Assembly (NCBI RefSeq): GCF_022814865.1
Contig: NZ_JAKVRD010000010.1
Span: 1 to 64,000, forward strand
Length of the DNA: 64,000 bases
Source of the DNA: Shimia aestuarii
Lineage (GTDB): Bacteria > Pseudomonadota > Alphaproteobacteria > Rhodobacterales > Rhodobacteraceae
Reading direction: 5' to 3'
The position numbers were made by a program, and so were the translations under genes. The notes under the pieces were generated by a model. The model ran no database searches. It saw only the letters and a list, made by a program, of their open reading frames with translations, and was not told where the DNA came from. Positions 14,922 to 23,900 of the stretch are shown here, piece after piece (position 1 is the stretch's first letter; every line of letters begins with the position of its first letter).

Positions 14922-15883
14922 GCATAAGCGTCATCGGCGCAGGAGCCTTCGGGACCGCACTGGCGATTTCGCTCGCCCGGACGGGCATTCCGGTCATGCT
15001 CTGGTCCCGCGATCCCGATCACGCCCGCGACATGCAGGAAAACCGTGAAAACGCGCGTCGCCTTCCGGGCCTGACCCTGCCGGACGCCATCACTGTTACC
15101 TCGGATATCACCCAAGCCACCGCCGGAACGATGCTCCTCGCAGTTCCGATGCAACGCCTGCGCAACCTGCTTCTGACGCATCCGCTTCTAGATGGGCACA
15201 CGCTCGTCGCCTGCTGCAAAGGCGTAGAGCTATCAACACAGCTTGGCCCTGTCGCCGTCATCGAGGCCTGCGCCCCCAAGGCGACCGCCGCGATCCTCAC
15301 CGGACCGAGTTTTGCTGCCGATATCGCCCGAGGTCTGCCCACCGCCCTGACACTCGCCGTCGAGGACGCAGCCGTTGGGAAAACCCTGCAACAGGCTCTA
15401 ACAACGCCCAACTTGCGTATTTATCGCACCACCGACACCATCGGGGCCGAGCTTGGCGGAGCTTTGAAGAACGTCATCGCGATCGCCTGCGGGGCGACCA
15501 TCGGCGCGGAGCTGGGCGAAAGCGCCCGCGCCGCACTCATGACCCGCGGCTATGCCGAGATGAAGCGCATGGCCGGTGCCCTTGGTGCGCGCGCCGAGAC
15601 GCTCGCCGGGCTTTCTGGGTTTGGCGATCTCGCCCTGACCTGCACCTCCGATCTGTCGCGAAATTACCGCTTCGGTCTGTCCCTTGGACGCGGTGAGCCC
15701 TTTGATCCGTCAATAACGGTTGAGGGCGCCACAACTGCCCGCGCCGTGCTTGACCGCGCCAACGCGCTTGGCATCGACATGCCGATTACTGCCGCCGTGA
15801 CTGCGCTTCTCGACGGCTCCCTTGAGATTCAGCAGGCCATGGAACACCTGCTTTCCCGCCCCCCAAAAGAGGAACACGCATGA
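14918..15883 (+). CDS. gpsA: Glycerol-3-phosphate dehydrogenase [NAD(P)+]
   Basis: 321 residues. GpsA reduces dihydroxyacetone phosphate to sn-glycerol 3-phosphate for phospholipid synthesis. The Rossmann motif [13 protein letters not shown] is at residues 6-18. Later come [10 protein letters not shown], the substrate-loop [18 protein letters not shown], the catalytic-Lys region [13 protein letters not shown], and [19 protein letters not shown], all family hallmarks. The ATG overlaps the tsaD stop by 4 bp and the stop overlaps the next gene by 4 bp, so tsaD-gpsA-yciI-EVE form one tight operon. Confidence 0.97.
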   Translation: MSISVIGAGAFGTALAISLARTGIPVMLWSRDPDHARDMQENRENARRLPGLTLPDAITVTSDITQATAGTMLLAVPMQRLRNLLLTHPLLDGHTLVACCKGVELSTQLGPVAVIEACAPKATAAILTGPSFAADIARGLPTALTLAVEDAAVGKTLQQALTTPNLRIYRTTDTIGAELGGALKNVIAIACGATIGAELGESARAALMTRGYAEMKRMAGALGARAETLAGLSGFGDLALTCTSDLSRNYRFGLSLGRGEPFDPSITVEGATTARAVLDRANALGIDMPITAAVTALLDGSLEIQQAMEHLLSRPPKEEHA

Positions 15884-16149
15884 AAATCGCCCTCATCGCC
15901 AAAGACAAACCCGGCGCGCTCGACATTCGCAAGGCCAACCGCGACGCCCATGTCGCCTATCTCAAAGCAACCGACGCCGTGGAGATGGCCGGTCCGTTTC
16001 TGGACGAGAACGGCGAGATGTGCGGCTCTCTCGTGATCCTGAACATGACGCTCGAAGAGGCACAGGACTGGGCAGCCAAAGACCCCTATAAAAAGGCCGA
16101 TCTCTTTGAATCGGTTGACCTCAAGCCATGGAACAAGGTTCTGGGCTGA
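15880..16149 (+). CDS. YciI-family protein
   Basis: 89 residues with the YCII ferredoxin-like fold: [20 protein letters not shown], His25 in [23 protein letters not shown], and a C-terminal [20 protein letters not shown]. Family members have a conserved His-Asp pair and are suspected small enzymes or stress proteins; no reaction is established for this one. It sits between gpsA and an EVE protein with 4-bp and 1-bp overlaps, a common alphaproteobacterial arrangement. Confidence 0.9.
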   Translation: MKIALIAKDKPGALDIRKANRDAHVAYLKATDAVEMAGPFLDENGEMCGSLVILNMTLEEAQDWAAKDPYKKADLFESVDLKPWNKVLG

Positions 16150-16562
16150 TGGCATATTGGCTCTTCAAATCCGAACCAAACACTTGGGGCTGGCAGGATC
16201 AGCTTGCCAAGGGAGATGCCGGCGAGGAATGGGATGGCGTGCGCAACTATCAGGCCCGCAATTTCATGCGCGAGATGAAGATCGGCGATCGCGGCTTCTT
16301 CTATCACTCGCTCAAGGAGAAATCCGTCGTCGGGATTGTTGAGGTCATCGCCGAGGTCCATCCGGATTCCACAACCGATGATCCCCGCTGGGAATGCGTC
16401 GATATCAAGGCCGTTGAAAGCGTGCCCAATCCTGTCAGCCTCGACATGATCAAGTCCGATCCGCGCCTTGCCGAAATGGTGTTGGTGAAGAACTCGCGCC
16501 TCTCGGTACAGCCAGTGCGCGACGAGGAATGGGCAATCATCTGCGAGATGGGCGGCCTCTGA
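16149..16562 (+). CDS. EVE-domain protein
   Basis: 137 residues from the ATG at 16149, which shares one base with the upstream stop (TGATG). The EVE/PUA-like fold is plain from [48 protein letters not shown] and the C-terminal SRLSVQPVRDEEW. EVE domains bind modified bases in nucleic acids; in the bacterial stand-alone form the target is unknown. It is the last gene of the tsaD operon and is followed by a hairpin. Confidence 0.95.
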   Translation: MAYWLFKSEPNTWGWQDQLAKGDAGEEWDGVRNYQARNFMREMKIGDRGFFYHSLKEKSVVGIVEVIAEVHPDSTTDDPRWECVDIKAVESVPNPVSLDMIKSDPRLAEMVLVKNSRLSVQPVRDEEWAIICEMGGL

Positions 16563-16572
16563 GGAAAATACA

Positions 16573-16614
16573 AACGGAGGCTCTGCCCGTTTACCCCCGG
16601 CCAGAACCTCCGTT
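16573..16614 (+). terminator. Long hairpin after the tsaD-gpsA-EVE operon
   Basis: AACGGAGG (16573-16580) pairs with CCTCCGTT (16607-16614), and the stem continues inward through TCTG/CAGA after one mismatch. There is no U-run, so it may be a 3'-end stabiliser or weak terminator rather than a classic one. The rest of the gap to 16734 shows nothing else. Confidence 0.45.
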
Positions 16615-16734
16615 ACCCCACGTGCTCCCTACTCACCACACGTGATCCGTATATTGGTTCCGGCCGTCCTAGCCTTCTTCCTGACATTACCCAATCTGGC
16701 GCATTTCGCCAAATCCGAAGTCTTTAGAAACCCA

Positions 16735-16772
16735 CGCAAAAAAGAAACGCCCGCTTAACCAAAGCAGGCGTT
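16735..16772 (-). terminator. Intrinsic terminator of the DUF2853 gene
   Basis: On the - strand AACGCCTGCTT pairs with AAGCGGGCGTT (one G-U pair) around a short loop and is followed by a T-rich tail (TTTCTTTTTT). It lies 22 bp after the stop of the gene at 16795-17136. Confidence 0.85.
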
Positions 16773-16794
16773 CCGGAAAACCGTTCGGGAGGAC

Positions 16795-17136
16795 TTAGCC
16801 GTAAATGGCTTCCTTACCGAAATGCTTGCAGAGCATGTAATAGACCACGGCGCGGTACTTGTTGCGCTCAGAGCGGCCATAGGTATCGAGCACCTTGTTG
16901 ATCGCATCCATGAGCTCCGGCCCATCCGACAGACCGAGCTTCTTGACGAGGTAGTTGTCTTTGACGGTCTCGAGCTCGCTCTCTTGCGTCGCCGCAACGG
17001 TCGAGGCGTCATCGTTGTAGATCGCCGGACCACAGCCAATGGTCACTTTCGTCAACAGATCCATGTCTGGCTGCATCCCGCATTTGTTGCGCAGATCATC
17101 CGCGTATTTCTCAATCAAGTCGTCGCGTTTACCCAT
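16795..17136 (-). CDS. DUF2853-family small protein
   Basis: 113 residues from the ATG at 17136 (AAGGAG eight bases upstream); longer in-frame starts lack a site. The sequence MGKRDDLIEKYADDLRNK, then VTIGCGPAIYNDDASTVA, VKDNYLVKKLGLSDG and a C-terminal RAVVYYMLCKHFGKEA matches the DUF2853 family, which is common in marine alphaproteobacteria. The fold is helical; the function is unknown. It has its own ribosome binding site and terminator, so it is a monocistronic, probably well expressed gene. Confidence 0.88.
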   Translation of the reverse strand: MGKRDDLIEKYADDLRNKCGMQPDMDLLTKVTIGCGPAIYNDDASTVAATQESELETVKDNYLVKKLGLSDGPELMDAINKVLDTYGRSERNKYRAVVYYMLCKHFGKEAIYG

Positions 17137-17305
17137 CTTCAATTCTCCTTTTGTCGGAAAGTCCCACGAAATCGTAGCAAAGCCAGCACGGCTTGGCATC
17201 AACGTTAAACGTTCTGTCTCACCACACAAGGGAAATGGCCGGGGTCTTTTCCCCGTATCCCACCATCTCGAGGGGTATGAAATCGCCGCCCACCGAAATG
17301 CAAAC

Positions 17306-17326
17306 GGGCCGGGAATTCCCCGGCCC
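17306..17326 (-). terminator. GC-rich hairpin after the TonB receptor gene
   Basis: GGGCCGGG pairs with CCCGGCCC around a short AT loop, about 50 bp after the receptor stop, followed on the - strand by GTTTGCATTT. The rest of the 241-bp gap (17137-17377) holds only the upstream leader of the DUF2853 gene. Confidence 0.6.
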
Positions 17327-17377
17327 GCCCGTTCAAACCTCTTGCCCACAACCAAGTCGCCGGGGCTACGGCGTCGA

Positions 17378-19384
17378 TCAGAAGCGCGCTTCGCCGCCGA
17401 TATAGATGCTGCGGCCGGGGCCGGTTTGGTCATCGCCAAGCCACGGAACATAGGTCTTGTCGAACAGGTTCGAGACCTTTGCGTGCACCGTGAAGCTCTC
17501 GTTCACTTTGTAGCTCGCGAAGATATCGACAAGGCTGTAGCTCGCATCGCGCTGCGTCGCGACCCCGGAGTAAGGCGCCGTATAAAGACCACCCGACGTA
17601 TAGTTGTACTGGCCGCCAACGGTCAGCGTATCATCGAGGAAGTGACGCGCCGCACGCAGGCTCCACGTGCTGTCGGGGAGATACTGCCCAGTGCCGAGAC
17701 CGGCCAACTGCGCGGGCAGCTTGCTATCGTTCTTGGTGAACGAAAGCCCAAGGTCATAAAGCTCTGCTTCGTAATCAAGCTGAACCTCGACGCCGCTGGT
17801 CTGTGTCGTGCCAGGAACGTTTGTAAATGCATAGCCGGTTGCGCCCCAAGCGTTGGTGAAGCCCGGCGTCGCAATCACGTAGTCTTCGACATTCATGCGA
17901 TAGTAGTTCACGCGCCCAGAAAGGCGGTCGCCCTCCTGCAAAAGGCCGCTCCGCTCGATGTTGAAGCCAAGCTCAAAGCCCGTCGAAATCTCGGGGCGAA
18001 GCTCCGGGTTTCCGACCATGCCGCCGGTGCCACCGCCCGGATGCGTGCCGCCAAGCATGGTTTCCTGAAGCGTTGGAGACCGCGAGGCGCGCGAGATGGT
18101 CGCGTAAGGCTGGAACCAATCTGTCGCCCAGTAAGCCACTGTGAGTTTGGGATTGAGCGAGCCATGGCTGGTATCAAGCGTACCGCTCGTGGTTGACCCT
18201 TCAAGCGAATAGGAATCATAGCGCAAGCCGGCGGTGATCTCCCATGCGCCTCGGGTAAAGATATTCTCGGTAAAGATCGCGGCACGGCGCGCATCGCCAT
18301 TGGCCGGGTTCACACCCGAGTTCGAACCCGCAAGCTTGTCACGGGAGTATTCAACACCATTGATGCTCACAACATCCCAGGCACCGGGCGCAAACTCGGA
18401 GATGTTGGTCGCGTTAAACCCTGTCGTGCGGGTCTGCATGATCCGCCCGACCGAGCCGCCACCGAAAGGCGATGTGCCGACATATCGCAGGTATTCAGTC
18501 TCGATATCGGCGAGGAACAGGTTCACATCGAGATTGATCAGACCGTCGCCCGCATTAAAGCCATACCCAAAGGTAAACGTGCTGCTGGTTAGGTCTTGCT
18601 CATAGCTGTTCGCGGCAAAATCGGCGTTGTACTGCATCGCCGAAAAGCTGATCTTCTGACGATCGTCGAGATTGTAGCCAAGCTTGATCAGGCCGGACCA
18701 GTTGTCCTTGTAGGTAAAGTTGCGGGTGGCGCCGCTGCCATCCTCAAAGTTATCCGCGTCATGACGGCTAAACGCGACAAGCGCCTCGGCCGTATCGTCG
18801 GCATAGGCCGTCGCAATCATCGACGACTTGCTATTCTGGTTGTTGCCATAGCTAAACCGCAGCAGGCCGCCGAAACCTTCGCCATCGACCACATCCCGCG
18901 CCGAGATCGTGCGGAAGTTGACCGATCCGGCGATACCGCCGCCGCCCTTCGTTGTCGTCGCGCCACGCGTGATATCGATCCCCGCTAGGAGGTTCTCATC
19001 GACATAGGTCAACCCTTGCGCCGCGTGCCCGGTGTAGCGGAAGTTCTGTGGCACCCCGTCGACCATGGTCGATACCCGGCCGGAGCCTTCGAACCCGCGG
19101 ATGTTCACTGCGACGCCGGGGTTGGCCGGGTCATGCTGGGTGAAAACCGAGGTCTGGGTGCGTAGGATATCATCGATCGCGATCGTGCCGCCCTGCGCGG
19201 TAAGGTCTTCTGCATCAAGACCGGTGGTGTTGCTTCCGGCGGTGATCGGTGTGCCGTCTTCCTCATAGCCGATAATCACAGCATCAAGAAGGATTGTCGG
19301 CTCTTCTGCGTGCACCGCATGGCCAAGCACGGCCAGACCCAGAGCAATGGCAGTCGTGCTGCCCAACCTGTTCTTAAACGTCAT
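17378..19384 (-). CDS. TonB-dependent outer-membrane receptor, possibly for heme
   Basis: 668 residues from the ATG at 19384 (AGGGG upstream). A 26-residue signal peptide (ends HAVHA) is followed by a short N-terminal segment, then the plug domain (about 45-160; IDDILRTQTSVF, VNIRGFEGSGRVSTMVDGVP, ITRGATTTKGGGGIAGSVNF). The 22-strand barrel follows, ending in aromatic F. Between SRASRSPTLQET and GNPELRPEISTGFELGF lies a His (GGTHPGG), the layout of the FRAP/NPNL boxes in heme/hemoglobin receptors. Substrate assignment is therefore heme-leaning but not certain. No TonB, ABC transporter or regulator gene is adjacent. Confidence 0.85.
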   Translation of the reverse strand: MTFKNRLGSTTAIALGLAVLGHAVHAEEPTILLDAVIIGYEEDGTPITAGSNTTGLDAEDLTAQGGTIAIDDILRTQTSVFTQHDPANPGVAVNIRGFEGSGRVSTMVDGVPQNFRYTGHAAQGLTYVDENLLAGIDITRGATTTKGGGGIAGSVNFRTISARDVVDGEGFGGLLRFSYGNNQNSKSSMIATAYADDTAEALVAFSRHDADNFEDGSGATRNFTYKDNWSGLIKLGYNLDDRQKISFSAMQYNADFAANSYEQDLTSSTFTFGYGFNAGDGLINLDVNLFLADIETEYLRYVGTSPFGGGSVGRIMQTRTTGFNATNISEFAPGAWDVVSINGVEYSRDKLAGSNSGVNPANGDARRAAIFTENIFTRGAWEITAGLRYDSYSLEGSTTSGTLDTSHGSLNPKLTVAYWATDWFQPYATISRASRSPTLQETMLGGTHPGGGTGGMVGNPELRPEISTGFELGFNIERSGLLQEGDRLSGRVNYYRMNVEDYVIATPGFTNAWGATGYAFTNVPGTTQTSGVEVQLDYEAELYDLGLSFTKNDSKLPAQLAGLGTGQYLPDSTWSLRAARHFLDDTLTVGGQYNYTSGGLYTAPYSGVATQRDASYSLVDIFASYKVNESFTVHAKVSNLFDKTYVPWLGDDQTGPGRSIYIGGEARF

Positions 19385-19710
19385 TTCATTCCCCTTTTGA
19401 CGTGCTGCCCGCACAAATAAGCGCGCAAAAGACAGCAGGAGACCGGGCCTGGGAAATGCGTTGCAATCCCTTCGAACGAGGGGGCATTGAACCTGAGAGG
19501 TCTTCGATATGTGGATTGCTGGAGTCTTGGGGTTTCCGGCGCTGCACGCGGGAAAGGCCTGAGATCTGGCTGGTGCGCTTCTCTTACCAAGGCCTGGCAC
19601 CCTGTCAACGCAGCGGGGGAGGCCCAAAAGCGAAACAGGGTATCTGTGTTCTAAATGTCATAAGAAACCGCACCTTTTCTCGGATGCGGCTTTCTGACGT
19701 CGGTACAAAC
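19385..19710. other. Leader region of the TonB receptor, no gene seen
   Basis: About 325 bp between the receptor start and the ahcY terminator. It must contain the receptor promoter. I found neither the conserved boxes of a cobalamin riboswitch nor a convincing Fur box by eye. A short CCGCA/TGCGG hairpin is at 19670-19690. Confidence 0.4.
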
Positions 19711-19744
19711 AAAAAATGCCACCCGCTCAAGCAAGCGGATGGCA
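19711..19744 (-). terminator. Intrinsic terminator of ahcY
   Basis: On the - strand TGCCATCCGCT pairs with AGCGGGTGGCA (one G-U pair), followed directly by TTTTTT. It lies 21 bp after the ahcY stop and is a textbook rho-independent terminator. Confidence 0.93.
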
Positions 19745-19765
19745 CATCTTGATCTGTCGAGGCGC

Positions 19766-21160
19766 TTAGTAGCGATAGTGCTCCGGCTTGAAAGGGCCTT
19801 CCGGCGACACGCCAATATAATCCGCCTGCTCCTGGCTCAGTTGCGAAAGCTTCACACCGATCCGCTCAAGGTGCAGACGCGCGACTTTCTCGTCGAGATG
19901 CTTCGGCAGGATATAGACCTCGTTCTCGTAGTTCTCGCCACGCAGCCAGAGCTCGATCTGCGCCAGAACCTGGTTGGTGAACGAAGCCGACATGACGAAG
20001 GACGGGTGCCCCGTCGCGTTGCCAAGGTTGAGAAGGCGACCCTCCGAAAGAAGGATGATCCGCGCGCCCGAAGGCATCTCGATCATGTCCACCTGATCCT
20101 TGATGTTCGTCCATTTGTGGTTCTTGAGGCTCGCGACCTGAATCTCGTTGTCGAAATGGCCGATGTTGCCGACAATCGCCATATCCTTCATCTCGCGCAT
20201 ATGCTCGATGCGGATGATGTCCTTGTTGCCGGTGGTGGTGATGAAGATGTCCGCGGTCGGAACAGCTTCCTCAAGCGTGACAACCTCGAAACCATCCATT
20301 GCCGCCTGAAGCGCGCAAATCGGGTCAATCTCGGTCACTTTCACACGTGCTCCCGCACCACGAAGAGACGCCGCCGAACCCTTGCCCACGTCGCCATAAC
20401 CACACACCACGGCGACCTTACCAGCCATCATGGTATCGGTCGCGCGGCGGATGCCGTCGACGAGGCTCTCTTTACAGCCGTACTTGTTGTCGAACTTCGA
20501 CTTGGTGACACTGTCGTTCACGTTGATCGCGGGGAAGGGCAGGTGGCCCTTTTCCATCATCTGATAGAGACGATGCACACCAGTCGTGGTTTCCTCGGTC
20601 ACACCTTTGATCATGTGACGCTGCTTGACAAACCAACCGGGGGTTTCTGCCATGCGCTTTTTGATCTGTGCGAAAAGGGCGACCTCTTCTTCCGACTGCG
20701 GGTTCTCGATGAGGTCGATCTCGCCTTCTTCAACGCGCGCACCCATCAGGATATAGAGCGTCGCATCGCCGCCATCGTCGAGGATCATGTTCGCGCCGCC
20801 TTCTTCGAACATGAAGATCTTGTCCGCGTAGTCCCAATACTCCTCAAGCGTCTCGCCCTTCACCGCAAAGACAGGGGTGCCGCCCGCAGCAATTGCTGCT
20901 GCCGCGTGGTCTTGGGTCGAGAAGATGTTGCACGACGCCCAGCGCACATCCGCGCCAAGCGCAACCAGCGTCTCGATGAGAACCGCAGTCTGGATGGTCA
21001 TATGAAGCGATCCGGCAATGCGCGCGCCTTTAAGCGGCTTCTCGTCGCCGTATTCCTCGCGCAGCGCCATCAGGCCCGGCATTTCCGTTTCCGCGATATC
21101 AAGCTCCTTGCGGCCAAATTCCGCGAGGTTGATATCCTTGACAATATAATCGGTCGCCAT
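19766..21160 (-). CDS. ahcY: Adenosylhomocysteinase (SAH hydrolase)
   Basis: 464 residues from the ATG at 21160 (AAAGGAG upstream); the frame is open further but [20 protein letters not shown] is the family N-terminus. The enzyme splits S-adenosylhomocysteine to adenosine and homocysteine in the methyl cycle. It shows [20 protein letters not shown], the NAD-binding [15 protein letters not shown], catalytic Lys and Asp in [20 protein letters not shown], and the C-terminal [17 protein letters not shown] end finishing PFKPEHYRY (the conserved Lys-Pro-x-x-Tyr-Arg-Tyr). The internal insertion of about 40 residues relative to animal enzymes ([20 protein letters not shown]) is normal for bacteria. 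Confidence 0.98.
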   Translation of the reverse strand: MATDYIVKDINLAEFGRKELDIAETEMPGLMALREEYGDEKPLKGARIAGSLHMTIQTAVLIETLVALGADVRWASCNIFSTQDHAAAAIAAGGTPVFAVKGETLEEYWDYADKIFMFEEGGANMILDDGGDATLYILMGARVEEGEIDLIENPQSEEEVALFAQIKKRMAETPGWFVKQRHMIKGVTEETTTGVHRLYQMMEKGHLPFPAINVNDSVTKSKFDNKYGCKESLVDGIRRATDTMMAGKVAVVCGYGDVGKGSAASLRGAGARVKVTEIDPICALQAAMDGFEVVTLEEAVPTADIFITTTGNKDIIRIEHMREMKDMAIVGNIGHFDNEIQVASLKNHKWTNIKDQVDMIEMPSGARIILLSEGRLLNLGNATGHPSFVMSASFTNQVLAQIELWLRGENYENEVYILPKHLDEKVARLHLERIGVKLSQLSQEQADYIGVSPEGPFKPEHYRY

Positions 21161-21208
21161 CGCGCCCAGCTCCTTTGATCCATAGCTTTGCGCACCAGAT
21201 AGCACCGA

Positions 21209-21231
21209 CCCGCCCCTTGGACAATGGCGGG
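21209..21231 (-). promoter_or_regulatory. Hairpin in the ahcY leader
   Basis: CCCGCC (21209-21214) pairs with GGCGGG (21226-21231) about 50 bp upstream of the ahcY start. The conserved core of SAH riboswitches was not found, so this is only a candidate leader structure. Confidence 0.3.
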
Positions 21232-21328
21232 CCCGCGCGACACGGGGATGAAAGGCAAACCACCCTCAGGGATTGTCACATACGCCCCCCACAGGACATA
21301 CTTGCCTGGAAAAAGACCGGAGATCCCC

Positions 21329-22282
21329 GTGGACAATCCGTCTTCGACCATGCGCAAGGCTCTCGTCTATACCGTAGACGAGCGTGAACGCGCGATTGCT
21401 CTATTCTCTGCGTGGAAAGTCGCCACCGTCGCAAAGCCGCGCGATTTCGACATCCTGATCTGTAGCTTTGAGCCGCTCGCCATTCCTGCGCACCTATCTG
21501 CCTTAGGTATCCGCAACGTGGTTTTTGACCTGCACGACAAGATCAGCGCCGAGAACCTGCCACAGATCTGGCTACCGCTGATCACCTATCTGCGCCTTTG
21601 GCTCCCGGACGCGCTGAGGCTGCGCTATGACCGCCTCCTCTACCTCGACGCCGATACCTATCTCGTCTCCCCAGACCTGTCTCACCTCTTCGAAGTGGAT
21701 CTTGGCCCGCACGCGCTCGCCGCCGCACTCGACAAGATGCAGTGGGAGAACCCGAACCGCCCTATTCTCGACTTCGCGGCGCAGGGGATGAACGTCCGGC
21801 GCTATCTCAACGCGGGGGTCTGTCTGTTCGATGTCGAAGGCTACAATGCGCTTAATCTTCTTGGTCAGATGCTGGAAATCCATAGGGCAGGGGCCAAGCT
21901 TCAACACCATGACCAATCGCTCATCAACCTCGCGACCAAGGGGCACTGGGCAGAACTCTCGCCGCGTTGGAACTGGCAATGGACAAGCCGTTTTCCCGGA
22001 CTGACAGAGCGTGCAGATCCCCTCCTGCACCATTTCGGAGGTGCCCCGAAACCATGGGACGCGGCTCGACGCCCAACAAATTTCTCCGGTCCCATTGTCG
22101 AGGAGTACGCCACCTTCCTCTCCCTTGAAGACAGCATTCACCGATTTGAGACCAATCACTACGGCGGGCTACGTCCGTCGATCCCCGCCCAAATCAAGGG
22201 TCTCGTCGATAGCGCCCTCGCATATCGTCACTTCCGCAAACTGTTGAAGCGCCATACCGATGCCTTTGAGACCCGCCTCTGA
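21329..22282 (+). CDS. Family 8 glycosyltransferase, first of a tandem pair
   Basis: 317 residues if started at GTG 21329 (GGAG eight bases upstream); ATG 21350 is the alternative. A GT8 (GT-A fold) enzyme: DxD motif in LLYLDADTYLV, a second block MNVRRYLNAGVCLFDVE, then LQHHDQSLINLATKG and WAELSPRWNWQW. These enzymes transfer galactose or glucose from a UDP-sugar, typically to LPS or surface glycans. The C-terminal about 60 residues are basic and helical. It is related to the next gene throughout, suggesting duplication; the acceptor is unknown and no other glycan genes are near. Confidence 0.88.
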   Translation: MDNPSSTMRKALVYTVDERERAIALFSAWKVATVAKPRDFDILICSFEPLAIPAHLSALGIRNVVFDLHDKISAENLPQIWLPLITYLRLWLPDALRLRYDRLLYLDADTYLVSPDLSHLFEVDLGPHALAAALDKMQWENPNRPILDFAAQGMNVRRYLNAGVCLFDVEGYNALNLLGQMLEIHRAGAKLQHHDQSLINLATKGHWAELSPRWNWQWTSRFPGLTERADPLLHHFGGAPKPWDAARRPTNFSGPIVEEYATFLSLEDSIHRFETNHYGGLRPSIPAQIKGLVDSALAYRHFRKLLKRHTDAFETRL

Positions 22283-22350
22283 GGCATGAACACCGTTGCG
22301 ACAGCAGCGACCCTGCGATACCCATTGCGGGCAAATCCGGAAGGCCCAAC

Positions 22351-23310
22351 ATGAAACCTGCGCACGTTGACCCAGAGCATCAGAATGCCCTCATCTACTG
22401 CGCAGATGACAACGCGTTGCCAAGCGCGCTCTTTAGCGCGTCACGGGCTGCTCTGCTCAATCCCGACCGCCGGTTTGATATCCTCGTCTGTAGCCTGAGC
22501 CCGATCGGTTTGCCGCGGTATTTTCTCGATCTCGGGATCAAACCCGTTCATCTGGACTATACCGACCATCTGAAGGCCGCAGGCGTGCGCGAAAGGCATC
22601 TCCCGATCACCGCCTTTCTCCGCCTCTGGCTCCCCAAAGCCTTTGCCGACACCTATGAGCGCATCCTCTATGTCGATACCGACACAGATATCGTCGATCC
22701 CAGCCTCTCGGACTTCGATCTGCTTGACCTTGGACCGCATGCAATCGGCGGCGTGCGTGACAAACAGCAATGGACGGAGATCGACCGATCCATCCACGAA
22801 TTCAAATCACGCGATCTTGGTCGCGGGGCCTACATGAACGGCGGCGTGATGCTAATCGACACCGAAGCGTTCAATCGCCGTGGCCTTCTCGCACGCCTCT
22901 TGCGCACAAACGAGACAATGGCGCCCTTCATCCACCACGATCAATCGCTGGTGAACCTGACTCTGCGCCATGAATGGGCCGAGCTTCACCCGCATTGGAA
23001 TTGGCAAGGCGCACTCTGGTATCATCGCTTTACCGCAGAGGCCGCGCCGCGCATCATTCACTATGTCGGCCCCTATAAGCCCTACAATACGAACGGCAAC
23101 CAGCTGCACTATCCAAGCGAGATCGTCAAAGGCTATGCCGATTTCATGGCCGCTCACTTCCCAGACAGGCCACAACCAGAAGTGCCGTCGCATTCCCGCC
23201 TTGGCAAGGCGCGTATCGCGCTGAAAATGCGCTATGACGATCTGCGCCTGACACGGCAGCTTAGGCCTCTTTCTGGCCGGTTTAGAGACGATTTTGAGGT
23301 GTTTACATGA
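22351..23310 (+). CDS. Family 8 glycosyltransferase, second of a tandem pair
   Basis: 319 residues, ATG at 22351. It has the same block order as its upstream neighbour: RFDILVCSLSPIGLP, ITAFLRLWLPKAF, the DxD motif in RILYVDTDTDIVD, AYMNGGVMLIDTEAF, FIHHDQSLVNLTLRHEWAEL and WNWQG. The N-terminal half is the nucleotide-sugar binding Rossmann-like domain. The pair share this order but differ in sequence, so they may act in turn on one glycan. The stop overlaps the HD-domain gene by 4 bp, so it is translationally coupled to it. Confidence 0.9.
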   Translation: MKPAHVDPEHQNALIYCADDNALPSALFSASRAALLNPDRRFDILVCSLSPIGLPRYFLDLGIKPVHLDYTDHLKAAGVRERHLPITAFLRLWLPKAFADTYERILYVDTDTDIVDPSLSDFDLLDLGPHAIGGVRDKQQWTEIDRSIHEFKSRDLGRGAYMNGGVMLIDTEAFNRRGLLARLLRTNETMAPFIHHDQSLVNLTLRHEWAELHPHWNWQGALWYHRFTAEAAPRIIHYVGPYKPYNTNGNQLHYPSEIVKGYADFMAAHFPDRPQPEVPSHSRLGKARIALKMRYDDLRLTRQLRPLSGRFRDDFEVFT

Positions 23311-23891
23311 GCCGCGCATGGCAACGTATGCTCTCGGGCCGAAGGCTCGACCTGCTTGACCCGACTCCGGTTGATATCGAGATTGAGGACATCGCCCACG
23401 GGCTTGCCTTTGTGGCCCGATGGAACGGCCAGACCCATGGTGACTTCGCCTATTCCGTGGCCGAGCATTCGTTGCTTGTCGAAGAGATCTTCACGCGGAT
23501 GAACCCCGCCGCCCCAGCCAAATGGCGCCTGGCCGCGCTCTTGCATGATGCGCCGGAATACGTGATCGGTGATATGATCTCTCCGGTGAAGGCCGCTGTT
23601 GGCCCGGGCTACAACGAACTCGACAAACGGCTTGCTGCGGCGATCCATATCCGCTTCGGCCTGCCCGCGACGACTCCGGTTCAGATAAAACGCCAGATCA
23701 AGAAGGCCGACACTCTGAGCGCTTGGCTAGAGGCGACCGAGATCGCCGGCTTCACCGTCGCAGAAGCCAACAAGATCTTCGGCAAGCTCGATCACAAGCT
23801 GACCAAGGGCCTCTCCATCCGCCTGCGCCCGCCGGTCGAGGTTCGGCGTTGCTTCACTGAACGTCATAGCGCTCTGCTGGCAGAAATATAG
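23307..23891 (+). CDS. HD-domain phosphohydrolase (YfbR-like)
   Basis: 194 residues. The HD metal site is visible: His54 (VAEHSLLV), His80-Asp81 (ALLHDAPEYV) and a later Asp in IKKADTLSAWLEATE. Family knowledge: YfbR-type enzymes are 5'-deoxynucleotidases, but others hydrolyse different phosphomonoesters, so the substrate is not assigned. It is coupled to the GT8 gene upstream and followed after 9 bp by a GNAT gene. Confidence 0.88.
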   Translation: MSRAWQRMLSGRRLDLLDPTPVDIEIEDIAHGLAFVARWNGQTHGDFAYSVAEHSLLVEEIFTRMNPAAPAKWRLAALLHDAPEYVIGDMISPVKAAVGPGYNELDKRLAAAIHIRFGLPATTPVQIKRQIKKADTLSAWLEATEIAGFTVAEANKIFGKLDHKLTKGLSIRLRPPVEVRRCFTERHSALLAEI

Positions 23892-23900
23892 GTTCCGATC

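Noticed and set aside
17039-18196. 385-codon + strand frame across the TonB receptor end
   Set aside because: Arg-rich shadow of the DUF2853 and receptor genes.
19385-19640. Possible riboswitch before the TonB receptor (segments such as TTGAACCTGA and GGTGCC)
   Set aside because: The TTGAACCTGA segment resembles the TPP motif but is on the opposite strand to the receptor and lacks the rest of the motif; the cobalamin box (GCCACTG) is absent.
19739-21178. 479-codon open frame antisense to ahcY
   Set aside because: Its sequence is a shadow of the ahcY codons (His/Arg/Leu-rich, no domain) and it spans exactly the ahcY gene.
21165-21300. SAH or SAM-type riboswitch before ahcY
   Set aside because: Only a simple CCCGCC/GGCGGG hairpin is seen; the conserved SAH aptamer core could not be found.
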